Source: Rotaria socialis (taxonomy: Eukaryota > Rotifera > Eurotatoria > Philodinida > Philodinidae). From it: 64,000 nucleotides of DNA. The first letter of the stretch is position 1; the number at the start of each line of letters is the position of its first letter. The notes under the pieces were generated by a model. That model was not told the origin of the DNA. It made no database searches and was given only the letters and a program-made list of their open reading frames with translations. Positions 46,317 to 58,263 of the stretch are shown here, piece after piece. Where the stretch lies: contig CAJNYU010003377.1 of assembly GCA_905331475.1 (NCBI GenBank), forward strand, positions 147,248-211,247, read 5' to 3'. A program made the translations under genes and the position numbers.

Positions 46317-48833
46317 TTAATCGCCGTTAAGAGTGTTGAAATCTGTGTTTGATTGCTGAAGTATGATTGCTTTTTTATGACTACTGTTTTTGGCAGCAGA
46401 AACAATGGATTCATAACTTTCGCTATCAGCTAAACATAAAAATATGAAATAGATTTAACTAAAAAATTGTAAGGTTTTTAGTTTACAAGTTTGTTTTGAT
46501 ATTGGAACTTCTTGTCGTAGATTTTTGTCCTAGCAATAAATACAGATTGTATACAGAGAATTCTATCAAAATTAAGAAAACATACGAGTTCGAAAAGCAG
46601 GTTTTCGTTTAGTATATTAATATCTAGAGAATAAATTTACAAAAGACAAATCTTATTCAATACAAAACGTTATTAAGCTACGTCTTGCTAAATCAGTTGT
46701 TACTTTTTGTTGATCGGGCTAAAACAGTCTGATAGCATATAGGTATTAGCTGGATAGAATAAGTTATTATACTTCAATTGGTAAATGGGATGCTGATTCA
46801 TAGCGTCCTAAAGAAGATGTTTTCTTGATTTTAAACAAATGACATTCTCAACAAACCTTGTGAAGCCATTGCACGTCTCATGGTTGCTTCAGGACTTGTT
46901 GTTTCAGTCGGATTCGAATCCGTCGATAACATATCAGCACTCATTGGTTTATTTTTAGCTTTTAACTTTGCTAATTTTTTCATTCGTAATTCAGTTTGAC
47001 ATCTATTTTTGTATTTAAAACAAAAATGTTTTCAATGATAACAATGGCGTCATTTACACAAAAAAAGAACCTCTTGCATGCTTTCGATTTTTGAACGTTT
47101 ACTATACCGAAAAGGCCGCGTTTTCCACTTAGTCTTACATTGTGTTTGTATCTCGATTCGCAACAAATTGATAAACGATTATCGATAAGACCATTTACAT
47201 AAAATGTTAATGCAAATGGATAATCAGGATGTCTTCGAGATTCGAACTCAAATATTTCTATAAAAAGAAAATCCTATTGAATTATTTTAATACAGTAAAT
47301 CAACTATTTTTAATTACTATTAGGTTGTAATGCATCTTTATAAACAATAACATTTTCTCCGCCACAATGTTGCTGCATCACAATGATTTCGTCGTCTTCA
47401 TGATAAAAACAATTACGTTTATAATCAATTTTTGTTTGTGATCCATAATAAATCATTGTTACTACACATCGCTTGTTATTTAGTATTGGCTAAATGAAGA
47501 TCGACTTTTAGAAGCTGTTAGCGCAATCCCTGTGGGATTAAAATGTGAAACACGATAAAACTCCTTTTCTGGAATCCGTCTACCACGATCTGTGATGGCC
47601 TGTGGAGCTTCTCTGTCACGGTCTGTGGGAAGGCCGAGGGATGGGTCCAAATTTCTACCCTATCTACTTCAACACTCCTTCCAGATCGTGTTTCACAAAA
47701 GGTGGACTCAATAGTAAATATTGTGTAGGAGTAAAGTTATCATCTTTGTTACAGAATCAACTAAATCATTGTAACAAATGAATAATAGAAGATATTTATC
47801 AAATATTACACGACTATTACTATGCGAAAATAACAATATTTCAAAAAACGAAAAGACTCATTATATCACTGTCTGCATAATATAATTACTTTTCATTTCA
47901 TAAACATATAATGACAGATTAATCATTAAAGTCGAAGACTACTGCAACGAACGTTGAGTCACAATCTGAGGAAAATCAAGATCTATCTTTTGAGTTTTAT
48001 TCAAACGTTTTCGAAAGCTGGACGAATAACTTTCAATACAATGAGACGTTTCTACGGCCTGACTTCATCGAAGGGTGCTCAATATACAAGAGATCTAGCC
48101 GTGTTTGCTTTTCTTTTTATTATTGCAAATGTATTTTGACATCTTCGATGATCTAGGGTATTCTCAATATTGGATGCAGTTCAATGATGAAAAGACCAAA
48201 TCAAACTATAGATAACAAACGAATATCACCTTTGGACTGATAACGCGATAGTCCAAAGCAGATTTTGCACGTGATGATCGATGAGCTGATGAATAACGTT
48301 TTGGAGATTGAGATCTACTTCCCTGATAAAGGTATAGATAAGAAGAATAAAATAAAATATAATATTTAATAACTTTTCTTGTATGACGAACGGCAGAACT
48401 TATAAGTTTTTGATCGATTGAGCCTGACTTTGAATATCCATTAGCTCTAGAATTCTATTTAAATCTTTGTTGTTATTCCTATTTTCTATTGAATATGTTT
48501 TACTTGCCGCTGTTAATTCACGATGAATAGGTGTCTGAAATCTTTATTGAGAAAATTACGAAAAGATGAATTATCTCAAAAATAAAATACTTTTCAATAT
48601 TTTTATTTGAAATAACACGTCGTCTAGAACGATGTTTAACAGTACTGCGTTCATACTCGTGTTTGGTTGTAACTTGACCATGTCGATCAATCTTGTTTTA
48701 ATTGAAATAAAAATAACTCAATTAATAGAAAGAAAATTGAATTCATACCAAGCCAACTTCCATTAAATGTTGACGAATGTGCTCAATATTTAAAAGTGTT
48801 TGTAATTGTTTTTCTGTGAATCCACTGAAGTCT
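46317..48833 (-). CDS. ERICH3: ERICH3-like protein (DUF4590), 5' end not resolved
   Basis: Exons in transcription order: 48833-48749, 48691-48591, 48541-48504, 48444 or 48454-48374, 48322-48230, 47489-47318, 47257-47071, 47002-46857, 46429-46317, together about 335 aa. The N-terminal block IEHIRQHLMEVGLIDRHGQV aligns with the ERICH3 start. A Ser/Arg-rich linker (SQSPKRYSSAHRSSRAK) follows. The DUF4590 core contains CVVTMIYYGSQ, QQHCGGENVIVYKDAL, RRHPDYPFALTFYVNGLIDN, RLSGKRGLFGIV and a CKRC pair. ERICH3 is linked to cilia. The very long Glu-rich C-terminus of vertebrate proteins is absent. The first exon with the ATG lies upstream and was not found. The junction into 48454/48444 is uncertain (GC donor or AG-AG acceptor). 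Confidence 0.8.
47544..47697. repeat. 154-bp inverted-repeat insertion in ERICH3 intron
   Basis: Perfect 13-bp inverted termini TGTGAAACACGAT (47544-47556) and ATCGTGTTTCACA (47685-47697). They enclose a notably GC-richer interior with ACTCCTT words near both ends and several CTGTGG words. It lies in the 740-nt intron between ERICH3 exons 48322-48230 and 47489-47318. It looks like a MITE; flanking A runs make the target duplication undecidable. Confidence 0.65.
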
Positions 48834-49593
48834 CTACAAACAATAGTTGATGATCGATTTTTAATATTATATTGAACCAAGCAAAACCCTACGTAGTATC
48901 TGTCATTTTCTATATCTGTTGAATGATGGTGTTCTGTTACGATAACAATAAAAGCAGTGTTATGGCAAAAAAAGAATGATTTTTTCTTATTAATTGAATA
49001 AAAAGAAATATAATTGCCAGCAGCCTTCGCTTTTTCTTTTCGCACCGTACTAAATAGTTCTTTTAGTCACATTAAAAATGTGTTTACATACAAAATAAAA
49101 AATGCATTATTGAAAAGCATTACGTGAGTAAAACTAAGAGGTTTGTTTTAAGGAAGAGAAATTGATGGACTGAAAATTCTTTTTTTTTCAGTACATTTTG
49201 CATGCCCTACAGAAAATATTTCTAAAAATTAACATTTTTTCTCCTTGATGGGTATATTATTAAGTACAATATCACGTTTTCTTCTGAAAACTTCAGTATG
49301 TAAAATGGAGTCTACAAATGCACATCAAGAAATGCTTATGATTATATATAGAAATCTTTATAGTTCGTAGGCATTTGTATTTTAAGAAAGCCAATTGACA
49401 ACATCGCTTGGATCCGATTTATCATACGAGAAAATAAATCTGAGAAAAAGGAGTTTTATTTTTTCTACAACTCTGCAGGATTTCCTATTTGTAAGAATTG
49501 AATTTCTTGGTTATGAGAATACACACAAGAAACATATCACTAATCATGTAATTAAAATAACTTTACAGTATTGAATAAAACAGAGAAAAACAA
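48834..49593. other. Region upstream of ERICH3
   Basis: About 760 bp that should contain the missing first exon and promoter of ERICH3 (on -). The ATG frame at 49045 is not convincingly joined to it. Nothing else recognised. Confidence 0.35.
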
Positions 49594-52075
49594 TTATAAA
49601 ATCGTACATGTATTCCAGGTTCGCTTTTTCTTTAATGGTTCCACTGGATTGATTACATAGACTAAACGGACAAATTCGTTACGATACAATGTTGTATTAT
49701 GTCGGTTTGAGACTTGTTCTCGTACATCAAGATATTCAATTTACCAGTCTGGTCGAAGGCATTGCCCGTAGAGAAGTAATTCCGTGCCGCATTAAAAATC
49801 AAACATTTTTTTCAGTTCAGGACGAACTTTGTTCCCATCGAACCAATCAGCTATATCTTGCGAGTTCGATGTTTCAATAGGTTTAGAATCAGGTTTAGAT
49901 ATTGGCTTTGTTTCATGCGTGGATTGATTGGAATTCTCAGGATCCTGTTTTGGCGAATCTTCATTCGACTTGCTATTTTCGTCTTCCTTAGTTTCACTTG
50001 GAGGTTCAATTGCGGACACTTTAGAATCTTTCGTTTTCAAGTTTTTATCTCCTTTCTCTTCCAAAATAAGTTTTTTGAGATCTTTCACCGTTACATCGAA
50101 AGGTTTTTTGCCAAAACGAATATATTGTGGACCGACAATACGCACACCCAACCAACTACTAGCGGGAAAATCACGCGTCAAGTAAACGGGAACAAACCGT
50201 TTCTTCAGAGAATCTTTTGCATACATTACTTCTTGACGACACAATTTACTGGCTTGATAATCTTTGGTCATGAGAAAAAGAATAATATCACAGTTTTCAA
50301 TTGTTTGACCAATTTCTTCCCATAGGTCATCCGTGTGACAATAATCAAAGTCAACCCAGAGAGCAAACAAGTTTCCTAAAAATAGACATAATACGAAAAT
50401 ATTTCACTGAAAGCATCCGACATTGAATTAACATTCAGTTTTAATCATAGACAATTCATTAACAACTCACGTCGATTATCAATTTTCCATACAAATTAAT
50501 ATCATTTTCAAGTATTTGTTACGCATACACGTCTATCTCAAGAATCGATATAGGTACGTTACTGTGAAATAGTTGATAACTATTGTTGCCAGCTGAGTAG
50601 CTCCTATAGGAAAAGAATCTACCTTCTTCAAGTGCGTCGGCTAGCTGATGACAAAAGTCACTATCCGCATGCGAATAGCTAATCATAATACGTAGTCGTT
50701 TATTTTCCAGTTTGACCACTGAAGACCGAGGCGTTGAATCGGCCACAATTGTTGGTAACTCCACTTCATGAACTGTTCTTGCTGTATTCAAAACAAAATA
50801 GATTAAGATTTCATCAATTCCTTTTCATGTATGATTTCCCTAACCTGGATTATTCTCGTCGAGATTCCACAGAATTACCAACCGCTGCCTTTTTCACTGA
50901 AGACATGCGCTTTGGTACATACTGTTCAATCTAAGATTTTGATTGTCATGAGAAATTTTGCATTGGATTTAAGTTTGTCAACATAATCATCATGAAATGA
51001 AATACTCCAAATGGCATTCATGAGTGCTGTGAAAGTTAATTGATGGAGCTCGTCATCCTTGGCAAGCGCACCTAGAAATTTCATCATAAGATCACAAAAA
51101 AAGACGATTTTCGATGGCACTTGCATTTGTTTGACTTGTGAATCTTTCATAACATAGTGTACAATATCGTCATGGGCAAATAGTTTCATGAAAACTACTA
51201 ATGGTTCACTTATGTCGAAATCACCATATTTGTGATTTTTGTTTTTCGTGCAGTATAGACAGTTAATTACATTAGTTGATCGAGTACCTTTCCAAGTGAT
51301 TTGACATCGATTTTGCTTTCTTTTGGTTCTGCTAGCAATGCTACTGTCATCGAAAAGAGTAAGCGCATGTTTTCATAGGTTGTATCATCATCATCGGTTC
51401 GATCTAATATTCGTTGTTTAAATTCTTTTAATACGCTGATGGCATCGGCTTGATTTAATGCTTCACATCCTTTTCATGTCGCGCGATATTGTATAAAAGA
51501 CGAATACCTGCTCGTTGAATGGAGAATGGTAATCCGCTCATTTTAATCCATTTGAGTATCAACGAAACAAAGTTTACATCGGGCAGCTGCAGTACCAATA
51601 TAGTGTTATCAACCAGTGTTCCAATGAATTCTAAGATTTCAATTAAAGTTTGTTGAATATCATTACCAATCTCAAATAAATTCATATCTACGTATTCTAA
51701 TAGGACTTGAATGATTGATTCTTGATTAGTTAGATCATCTTTTTTAAATGAAATCTCTTCTGCAATGTTTTGCATCTGCATTAGTAATATATGCAATATA
51801 TTGACTACATGTGGCATAATTTGTTCGTTTGATTCATTTTTGAGAAAGGTCGTCATGGCCGGAAGTGAGATTATATTGAAAATACGAAAGAAAATTTCAT
51901 AGGCATAGAATGTATCATCTCTGAAAATGGATTGGAAGTTGATAGTTGCGTACATTTTCATTATAGAGCTAAATATTTGCTGAAATCGATCACTAACAAG
52001 AATATTCACATATTTGGCCAATGGGAGAAAGTCAGTAATGTACGATGCCCATACAGCATGTATTATATCGGAAAG
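49594..52075 (-). pseudogene. Decayed helical-repeat + TIR + SAM-like gene
   Basis: The N-terminal helical-repeat region (LAKYVNILVSDRFQQIFSSI, IQRAGIRLLYNIARHE) loses frame near 51465, one base short before EALNQADAISVLKEF. Later pieces are ISEPLVVFMKLFAHDD, MQVPSKIVFFCDLMMKFLG and WSISFHDDYV. The TIR domain (MISYSHADSDFCHQLADALE) is interrupted by an intron of about 250 nt (50374-50622). It then continues WVDFDYCHTDDLWEEIGQTI, ILFLMTKDYQASKLCRQEVM and YIRFGKKPFD. A Pro/Ser/Glu-rich linker leads to a SAM-like end (IADWFDGNKVRPELKKMFDF). Downstream, CGTELLLYGQCLRPDW continues past TAA codons at 49792-49794 and 49741-49743, where Gln (CAA) is expected. Another TAA is at 51267-51269. TIR domains of this kind act in immune signalling or NAD cleavage; this copy cannot be full length. 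Confidence 0.7.
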
Positions 52076-53176
52076 TACTTTTGAATTATCGATGTAACGA
52101 AGACATTGAATTTATTAGTTCGCGTTTAAAACAATTTAAATTATACACAAATAGACTGTCAGCGGGCGCTTTCCATCTGGCGAGTACATTGAAATTCTAA
52201 TGAATCACCTCGTAGAATAAATATTCAATATTCGTTGTTAGATCAAGGACGCGTCTAATGATATGCGTTATGCTGATAAGAGAACACGAGAAAAAATTGT
52301 ACACGCTAATTTTTTTCAGTCAATAAAAAATATTAAAGGACCAGAGAAAGAGAGGTGGCGTAAATTTCTGTTTTTTTTATGCATACGAAAGACTATAATG
52401 AGTATGAAAGAGGGAATTCCAGTCTTTTTAATACTATTCTACACAAGCAGAACTCAGCAACCAATGTGAATCTTCTCTAACAAAAAGAGATTTCCTACAG
52501 TCACAGATCCATTTAAGTAAGTTGTAAATTCAAACGCAGGCACCATTGCTCATTTTTAGTATATGAAGTGGTTAAGGATTCGAGTCCTGTGCACACAATT
52601 CCGTCGAATTTTAATTCACATGCATACTACGTATATTGATCAAGAAAGGGATAGAACAAAAAAATGTTTTCTTTGCGAAAACAGCTTGCTCTATTGTGTA
52701 GCACAACATATATTTAGAATAAAGGCAGTACTTCAAATTGTTGACTATGAAGATTGTTATAGGCGAAAGGTCAATGTGCACTAAAAATAGGTTGTACTTG
52801 ACAAAGTATGATTAGAAATAGTTTTTCATATATGAGATAATATATCCTTGAAATCTATGATAAAACGAATGACGATGAGGTGGAAATTTTGTAGTAGATG
52901 ATAAAATTAAAAATAGGAGTAATACATCAATTCATCAATCGTGACAAACTCTCTTGTTTTTATCAAACATTATTTCAACTATTTACTCAAGATTTTGTTT
53001 CTGTATTAACATTTACTATAAATCGCCTTGGTGCATAAGAATGTGCGATCATGATTTTTCATTTATTTGATATAAAAAATATGCAAAATAGAATCTATTT
53101 TTATGATTTCTCTTTAGTCACCAATTCGTGTGCACTGCTTGACAGTATCAATAATTTTCTCAATTATTACACACCA
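52076..53176. other. Intergenic, no gene recognised
   Basis: About 1.1 kb. A tRNA-like B-box word near 52575 lacks a matching tRNA body. A splice-acceptor-like ttctctttag at 53110-53119 precedes the next ATG by about 58 nt. Nothing else seen. Confidence 0.4.
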
Positions 53177-53389
53177 ATGAGTGATCCCGCAGACTTGTTG
53201 AAAGCTGAATTGGGTATTGTATCGAATACATCTGAACATCATCATCCTCACCACCATCATGATAAAATTATTGTACCGAGTGCTGAAGCAACAAAAGTCG
53301 TAACCCATAAATCACACTCCGAACCTGATCACGGCAAAGATGAGGATCATAAAGAACAAAAGCAGAAACATGTAGATGATGACAAATGA
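53177..53389 (+). CDS. Small His-rich acidic/basic protein
   Basis: 70 aa from the ATG at 53177. I prefer this start because an acceptor (ttctctttag) lies at about 53119, so the in-frame sequence before it may be intron; the longer reading from 53051 is the alternative. The protein begins MSDPADLLKAELGIVSN, has a His cluster (SEHHHPHHHHDK) and a charged tail with repeated DHGKDEDHKEQKQKH. There is no signal peptide or hydrophobic segment, so it is probably a cytosolic or nuclear disordered protein that could bind metals. Family not recognised. Coding status rests on composition and the splice context only. Confidence 0.5.
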   Translation: MSDPADLLKAELGIVSNTSEHHHPHHHHDKIIVPSAEATKVVTHKSHSEPDHGKDEDHKEQKQKHVDDDK

Positions 53390-54392
53390 ACAAAACAATT
53401 ATTACTACACTGTATTACATTTTTTAAATAAATTCTATTTGTTAGTACGAAGACTTTCATAGTTTTAAATGCGTGAAGCTTAATCAACTACTATTATTGT
53501 CATTGTCAATTGGTACACATGAAAACGGAAGCAAAGGAGATAAAAGATCAATAACAAAACAAAAAAAAGAGAAGAGAATAGAAGAGAGCGGATAGTCAAT
53601 ATCATTCTCGTTTGAAAATGAGACAGGAAATATAAGATCATCATATATTAGTTTGATTTTCACCAGACTTTTATTACTGCTACATATATAGTTAATCGTT
53701 ATTGTTATACTTGAGAAAAATTTCGACAAAAAAAAAACGTATCTCTATTCGTAATATAACATTATTAGATTGTAGGTTATGAATTCATGAAAATTTCTTT
53801 TGCTTTATTGAAATAAAAATATGCAACATTAGAAAAAACAAAGACAATTCTCAATCAATTCTAAAGTGACACTAATGGAAGATTTCTATTATTTTTTGGC
53901 ATATAGAGACGAAATGTTATTATCTTCTGTCATAAAAAAATAAAATGTTTGTCGAATAAAATTCGTTCAAATAAAATGCTCAGAGAAACGTTCACTAACA
54001 TTTGTGATAATGATTGAATTTTTATCTAATATGATTTGTTTTTTTCTCGATAATAGATATTCCCCTTGGATTTAGATCAGACTATCCAATCTTTAGTTTA
54101 TTTTTCTTATTCATTTAAGACAAAAAAAAACACTTGATCGTTTTATATTAGTATACAAATTGCAGAAAAGCAAAAAAAAAGAAGAAAAGTTAATAATCAC
54201 TGTGAACGAGAAGAAGAAGAAGTAGAGAGCTAAGAATCAATCTTAGGCACTAAGACCAAAAGAAAGAAGACAGTAGATTGACAACAAATGACTAGAATGA
54301 AAAGGGCAACATAAGGTAAATGAATGAATTTACATTCATATGCAAGTGATCAACACTTGTCGAATAGTAAAAAAACAAACATGACTAGATGA
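53390..54392. other. Convergent intergenic region
   Basis: About 1 kb between the His-rich gene (+) and the calcium channel beta gene (-). AT-rich, with purine-rich stretches near 54180-54270. Likely mostly 3' UTR and spacer. Confidence 0.4.
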
Positions 54393-57300
54393 TTATCGAA
54401 AATTAGCCATTTCATAATGGGCGAATCTTTCATCATCATAAACAGGTGCAGGAATTGCCGGCTGTGGTATTATTGTTTGTCGATAGTAATCCGCGTTAGA
54501 TGCTGATGGTACTCTTTGGTTAGGATTGGGATGTGGATTTGGATTTGCTGCAACGTTTGCAGCTCCATAACGATTTACAGATAATTGTGAGTGTGTTATA
54601 TCATTCAATAATGGTGATGATGGAAGAAGACGTGTAGCTGTTGTAACGACTGGTACAGAGCCCGGCGGATTCACTGGCGGTATATGAGCAATAAGTGAAG
54701 CTGTTGGACGTGGTGGTACATATGTACTATCATTCGTTAAATCATTTTTTTCATCTAATTTTGGATGTGTTGCATTCCAGTACGTATCCAAAAACATGGC
54801 TAAACTATTGCATGCATCTTCTAATTGATTTTGGTCTAATATTAAATCAAACATTTCCTAGAGAGAAAAACAAAACAAGACTTTCTATATAAATTGGTCA
54901 CGTATCCGATAGAACATACGGTAGGACATTGTGTTAATTTATCAGCAGCTACTAATTGTACGTTTAAGTTTCTATGCTGACTTTTTCCACGGGATTTTAT
55001 CAATTTTTGTAAAACTTTTGGTGATGAGACTTTCAAATAAATAATTATTGGTGCTAACGATGTTTTTTGTAATTGAGCTGGATGATTTATTGTATCACAA
55101 TCAAGTACGACCAATTGTAGACTTCGTGCTAATTCAAATATACGTTCGATTTCATCGTGAACTTCTTTTATACCATTCGCACGTGCTGCGCTCATTGAAC
55201 CTATGCCAGGTGCTGTCGATGATGAATTATCACCACCTGTATTAACTCCGCTACGTTCAATAAGAGCTATTTTTGATGGATTATTTAGAAGTCCACGTTT
55301 AGCAAGAGATATATCGGCTGTAACACGTGTTATAATTATTCGACCGTCGTAGCGATGTTTCAAATAGTCGAACACAGCCTTTTGCATCATATCTGTAACA
55401 TCATATCCTTTTAATGACGGACCAACAAGTACAACAGGTCGCATATTTGGCACCACATCGTATGGAGTTATGTTTACAGTCTAAAAATAAATGACAAATA
55501 ATATCTCTTAAATATGGATTTATCTCGTTTCTTTTTTGACAATTACAAATATGCCGCTTCAAAAAACAAAACAAGTTATGATAGAATAGAATTCTACTGA
55601 TTATTGAATTTGATTGACAAAATTATAGTACGTAGGACTTTTTGAACGCTTAGGAGAATTTGATACATCATAAGCAAATATGGATTGTTTCTTTTCGTAC
55701 TCTTTCACAAGAAATCCTTTCATTAATAATTTTCAAATGAAAAATTGCTTACCTTTTTGAAAAAATTTTTTTTTTTATCTTTATTAGCATTTGCATTTGA
55801 TCTAGATTTCGTAAGATTATCATTATCACCATCGTTGCCAAACATCTCATCGTTGAATCCTGACATATTTTGATCAATAACATCAAGACCTTGGTAGCAA
55901 TAAAATAAAGAAAGAATTTATAGCATCTATTATGATTAAGAGGTAATAAATACTTTGCGATGACGCTTTCAACCGTGGTGTTGAATTTGCAAGTCCAATT
56001 GGATGATTTTTATTTTTACGGTTGGATTGTATACGAATCATTTCTAATTTAGCTGGACTTGGTATAAAACCAAGTGATGCATCAACTTTAACTAATCGAC
56101 CAATCCACCAATCATTATTAAATTTCTAGTAGAAAAAGAATATTTTTTTAAACTTTCTTTTTTCTTCTTATGAACATTTATAGATTACATCTTTTATATG
56201 GAGAAATTCTTTTGTTTTAAAACTAATAGCGGCTTTAGCAATAGGACAAAGATCATCGGACGATGGCACATATTCAATATTTGTTCGTACAGCAAATGCA
56301 ACTGGCTTTGTTTTGCATCGTTCAAGTGCTTCATTTGCCGAACGTGTTTGATCGCGAGGTTTTATTGGAGGTGATAAACTACCAGTAGCAGTTGCAGCAG
56401 TTTTTGTTATATCAGATGAGTCGCCATCAAAACTTTCTGATGATTGTTGGCTGTAGTTCGATTCAGCTGAACCCTAAAGAAAAATAAAAGAATAAAGAAG
56501 TTTCTAGGGAAATTAGACTCTTTTAGAATTCCACTGGGAATTGATGTTTATTAAATTTTCAAAATACAAACCAATATTAAACGATTGACGAGCAGAGGAA
56601 AATTCATCTTTATTTCTGATGCAGCTGAATTCTTTGATGTCTTTTCTTGTCCATCTGCTCTATCATCAATCAATATTTGTCAAATCTATTTTTACTTCGG
56701 TTGACTAATTACCTATCGATCTGTAGTTGTATGCAATTTTTTTCCTCTGTATTTTTCTAATTGTTGATTATGGGAGTTTATAGTCCGGGAAGGAAGATTA
56801 TTAGCTTTCGTTAATATAGACTAGAAAATGACGACCTGACATTATATACGTATATATCAAAGCGGCAATGTTCCTCTTTTCTTCACTCAATCAAGTAAAA
56901 CAACATACGATTACAAAAAAAAGTAAATGGTAATCACGTAAAATAAAACTTACAGCCGTGGTTGTTGAATAAGCACTATCACCTGAATATTGTTTTACAT
57001 TTCGAACAGACGACACCAACATTTTTCATTCTATCACTTTCTACTATTAATCAAATAGAGTTTCGTCGTTTATATTTATCGTCTACTCTAATCCATGATG
57101 AAAAAAAAACTAATTCTCTTTCTCCTGATTCCGACTATGGGTTAGTGGCAACATTCTTTTTTTCTTTTCGTTCGTTCTTCTATTCTGCTTGATTATAGCA
57201 AATAGGTACCTATGGAACATCGTGTTACAGGCCGACGACAATGATGACGAAGGAAAAGAAGAATGCATGTGAATGTTTGTTAATTCTACACACGCGGATG

Positions 57301-58263
57301 TAACAGAGTAGAGACAATACTATCATCAAATCATGATTTGACGCTCATAAAGAACGAATAACACACCATGTAGTCGCATCGAATTCCACTCGTCTTATCA
57401 ATCTAACACAACAAACAAAGTCTAGTTCTCCCTCGTTTTTCTTTGTCTATATGACAGACAACTCATTTTCTTTTTCGCTAATACAAATAAAAAATCGGTT
57501 TGTGTTTTTCTTCTTTGTTTTTGAGGGGGACGAGGAAATAGAAAAGAAAAATCATTATATATTTTCCCTAAAGTAACAAATTTATTTAATTAAATAACAA
57601 TAGAAAAATTGAATTATTAATCAATTCAGAAAACGCTTACTTGTCGATTGATACTATATGAATCTGATGACAGGCTACTATCTTGTGTTGTTCCAAGACC
57701 AGCTAATTTAGGAGAAAATGCTGATTTCTAAACACAAAAAATATTCTATATATTAATCTGTTCAAGTAAATGAGTAAAAAAAGAAGAAGGAAACGCATTC
57801 ATCATGACTAATTTACACCGGATTTTGTATTATATAAAATGTCTTCAAAGGAGAAAAAAAAACAATATTTCAATTACAACGAACAAGTACCTATTCGATC
57901 ACGACAACAAAATAAAACATTCTCCATTGTTTGAGTGCTTATTATAAATATTTACGCTTTTCCCCCTAGTAACATAATTGTGCGATCTAGCGTAATAATT
58001 TTCATCTGAGAAATTTGAAAAACTTAATTTTTTTTTCAAGTCAAAAAATATCTCGATGAAAAAAATTAAATTTCAAATTAATATTAATTCAAATAAACAT
58101 ATATCTATGACATTGAATATTAAATACGCACTTTAGGGTGAAGAAGATCTCGATTATCACGTGGAATTGACTGAACCCCGCTCGAAGGCAAAGGGCTATT
58201 ATTAGGTTGACTATTCGTCGTTATTATTGCACTAGATCTTATATTGTTTGTATTGTTGGCCAT
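54393..58263 (-). CDS. CACNB: Voltage-gated calcium channel beta subunit
   Basis: Exons in order: 58263-58132, 57727-57641, 56473-56189, 56125-55954, 55889-55753, 55480-54920, 54857-54393, totalling 1839 nt (612 aa) with matching phases. The conserved core begins [14 protein letters not shown]. An SH3 domain follows ([19 protein letters not shown], then [13 protein letters not shown] and [11 protein letters not shown]). A Lys/Asn-rich hook leads to a guanylate-kinase-like domain ([97 protein letters not shown]). The subunit binds the alpha-1 pore at the AID helix and controls trafficking and gating. The GK domain carries an extra Ser/Gly-rich insert ([18 protein letters not shown]). The C-terminus is Pro/Asn-rich and disordered. 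Confidence 0.95.
56954..57022 (-). CDS. CACNB: Alternative first coding exon of the calcium channel beta subunit
   Basis: Read on -, an ATG at 57022 opens a 23-codon exon ([20 protein letters not shown], then TTA) ending exactly at a GTAAGT donor in phase 0. It would splice to the common exon starting GSAESNY at 56473 and give a 562-aa form without the first two exons. Vertebrate beta subunits use alternative N-terminal exons at the same junction (before GSADSYTSRPS). The exon lies between the long-form exons and the common exon, as expected for an internal promoter. Inferred; no transcript evidence. Confidence 0.6.

Noticed and set aside
46911..46922. tRNA B-box-like word gattcgaatcc
   Set aside because: Part of an ERICH3 coding exon (STDSNPTETT); no tRNA body around it.
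47520..47640. Telomere-like TGTGGG words
   Set aside because: Isolated, non-tandem occurrences inside a GC-rich inverted-repeat element.
47954..48139. 61-codon plus-strand frame
   Set aside because: Falls in a long intron of ERICH3, with no family resemblance.
49741..49794. In-frame TAA codons at expected Gln as evidence of a variant genetic code
   Set aside because: Other genes in the window use TAA as a normal stop, and this gene has independent frameshifts, so it is a pseudogene.
52560..52600. tRNA-like B-box (ggattcgagtcc)
   Set aside because: No acceptor stem, A box spacing or anticodon arm could be paired; likely chance or a tiny remnant.
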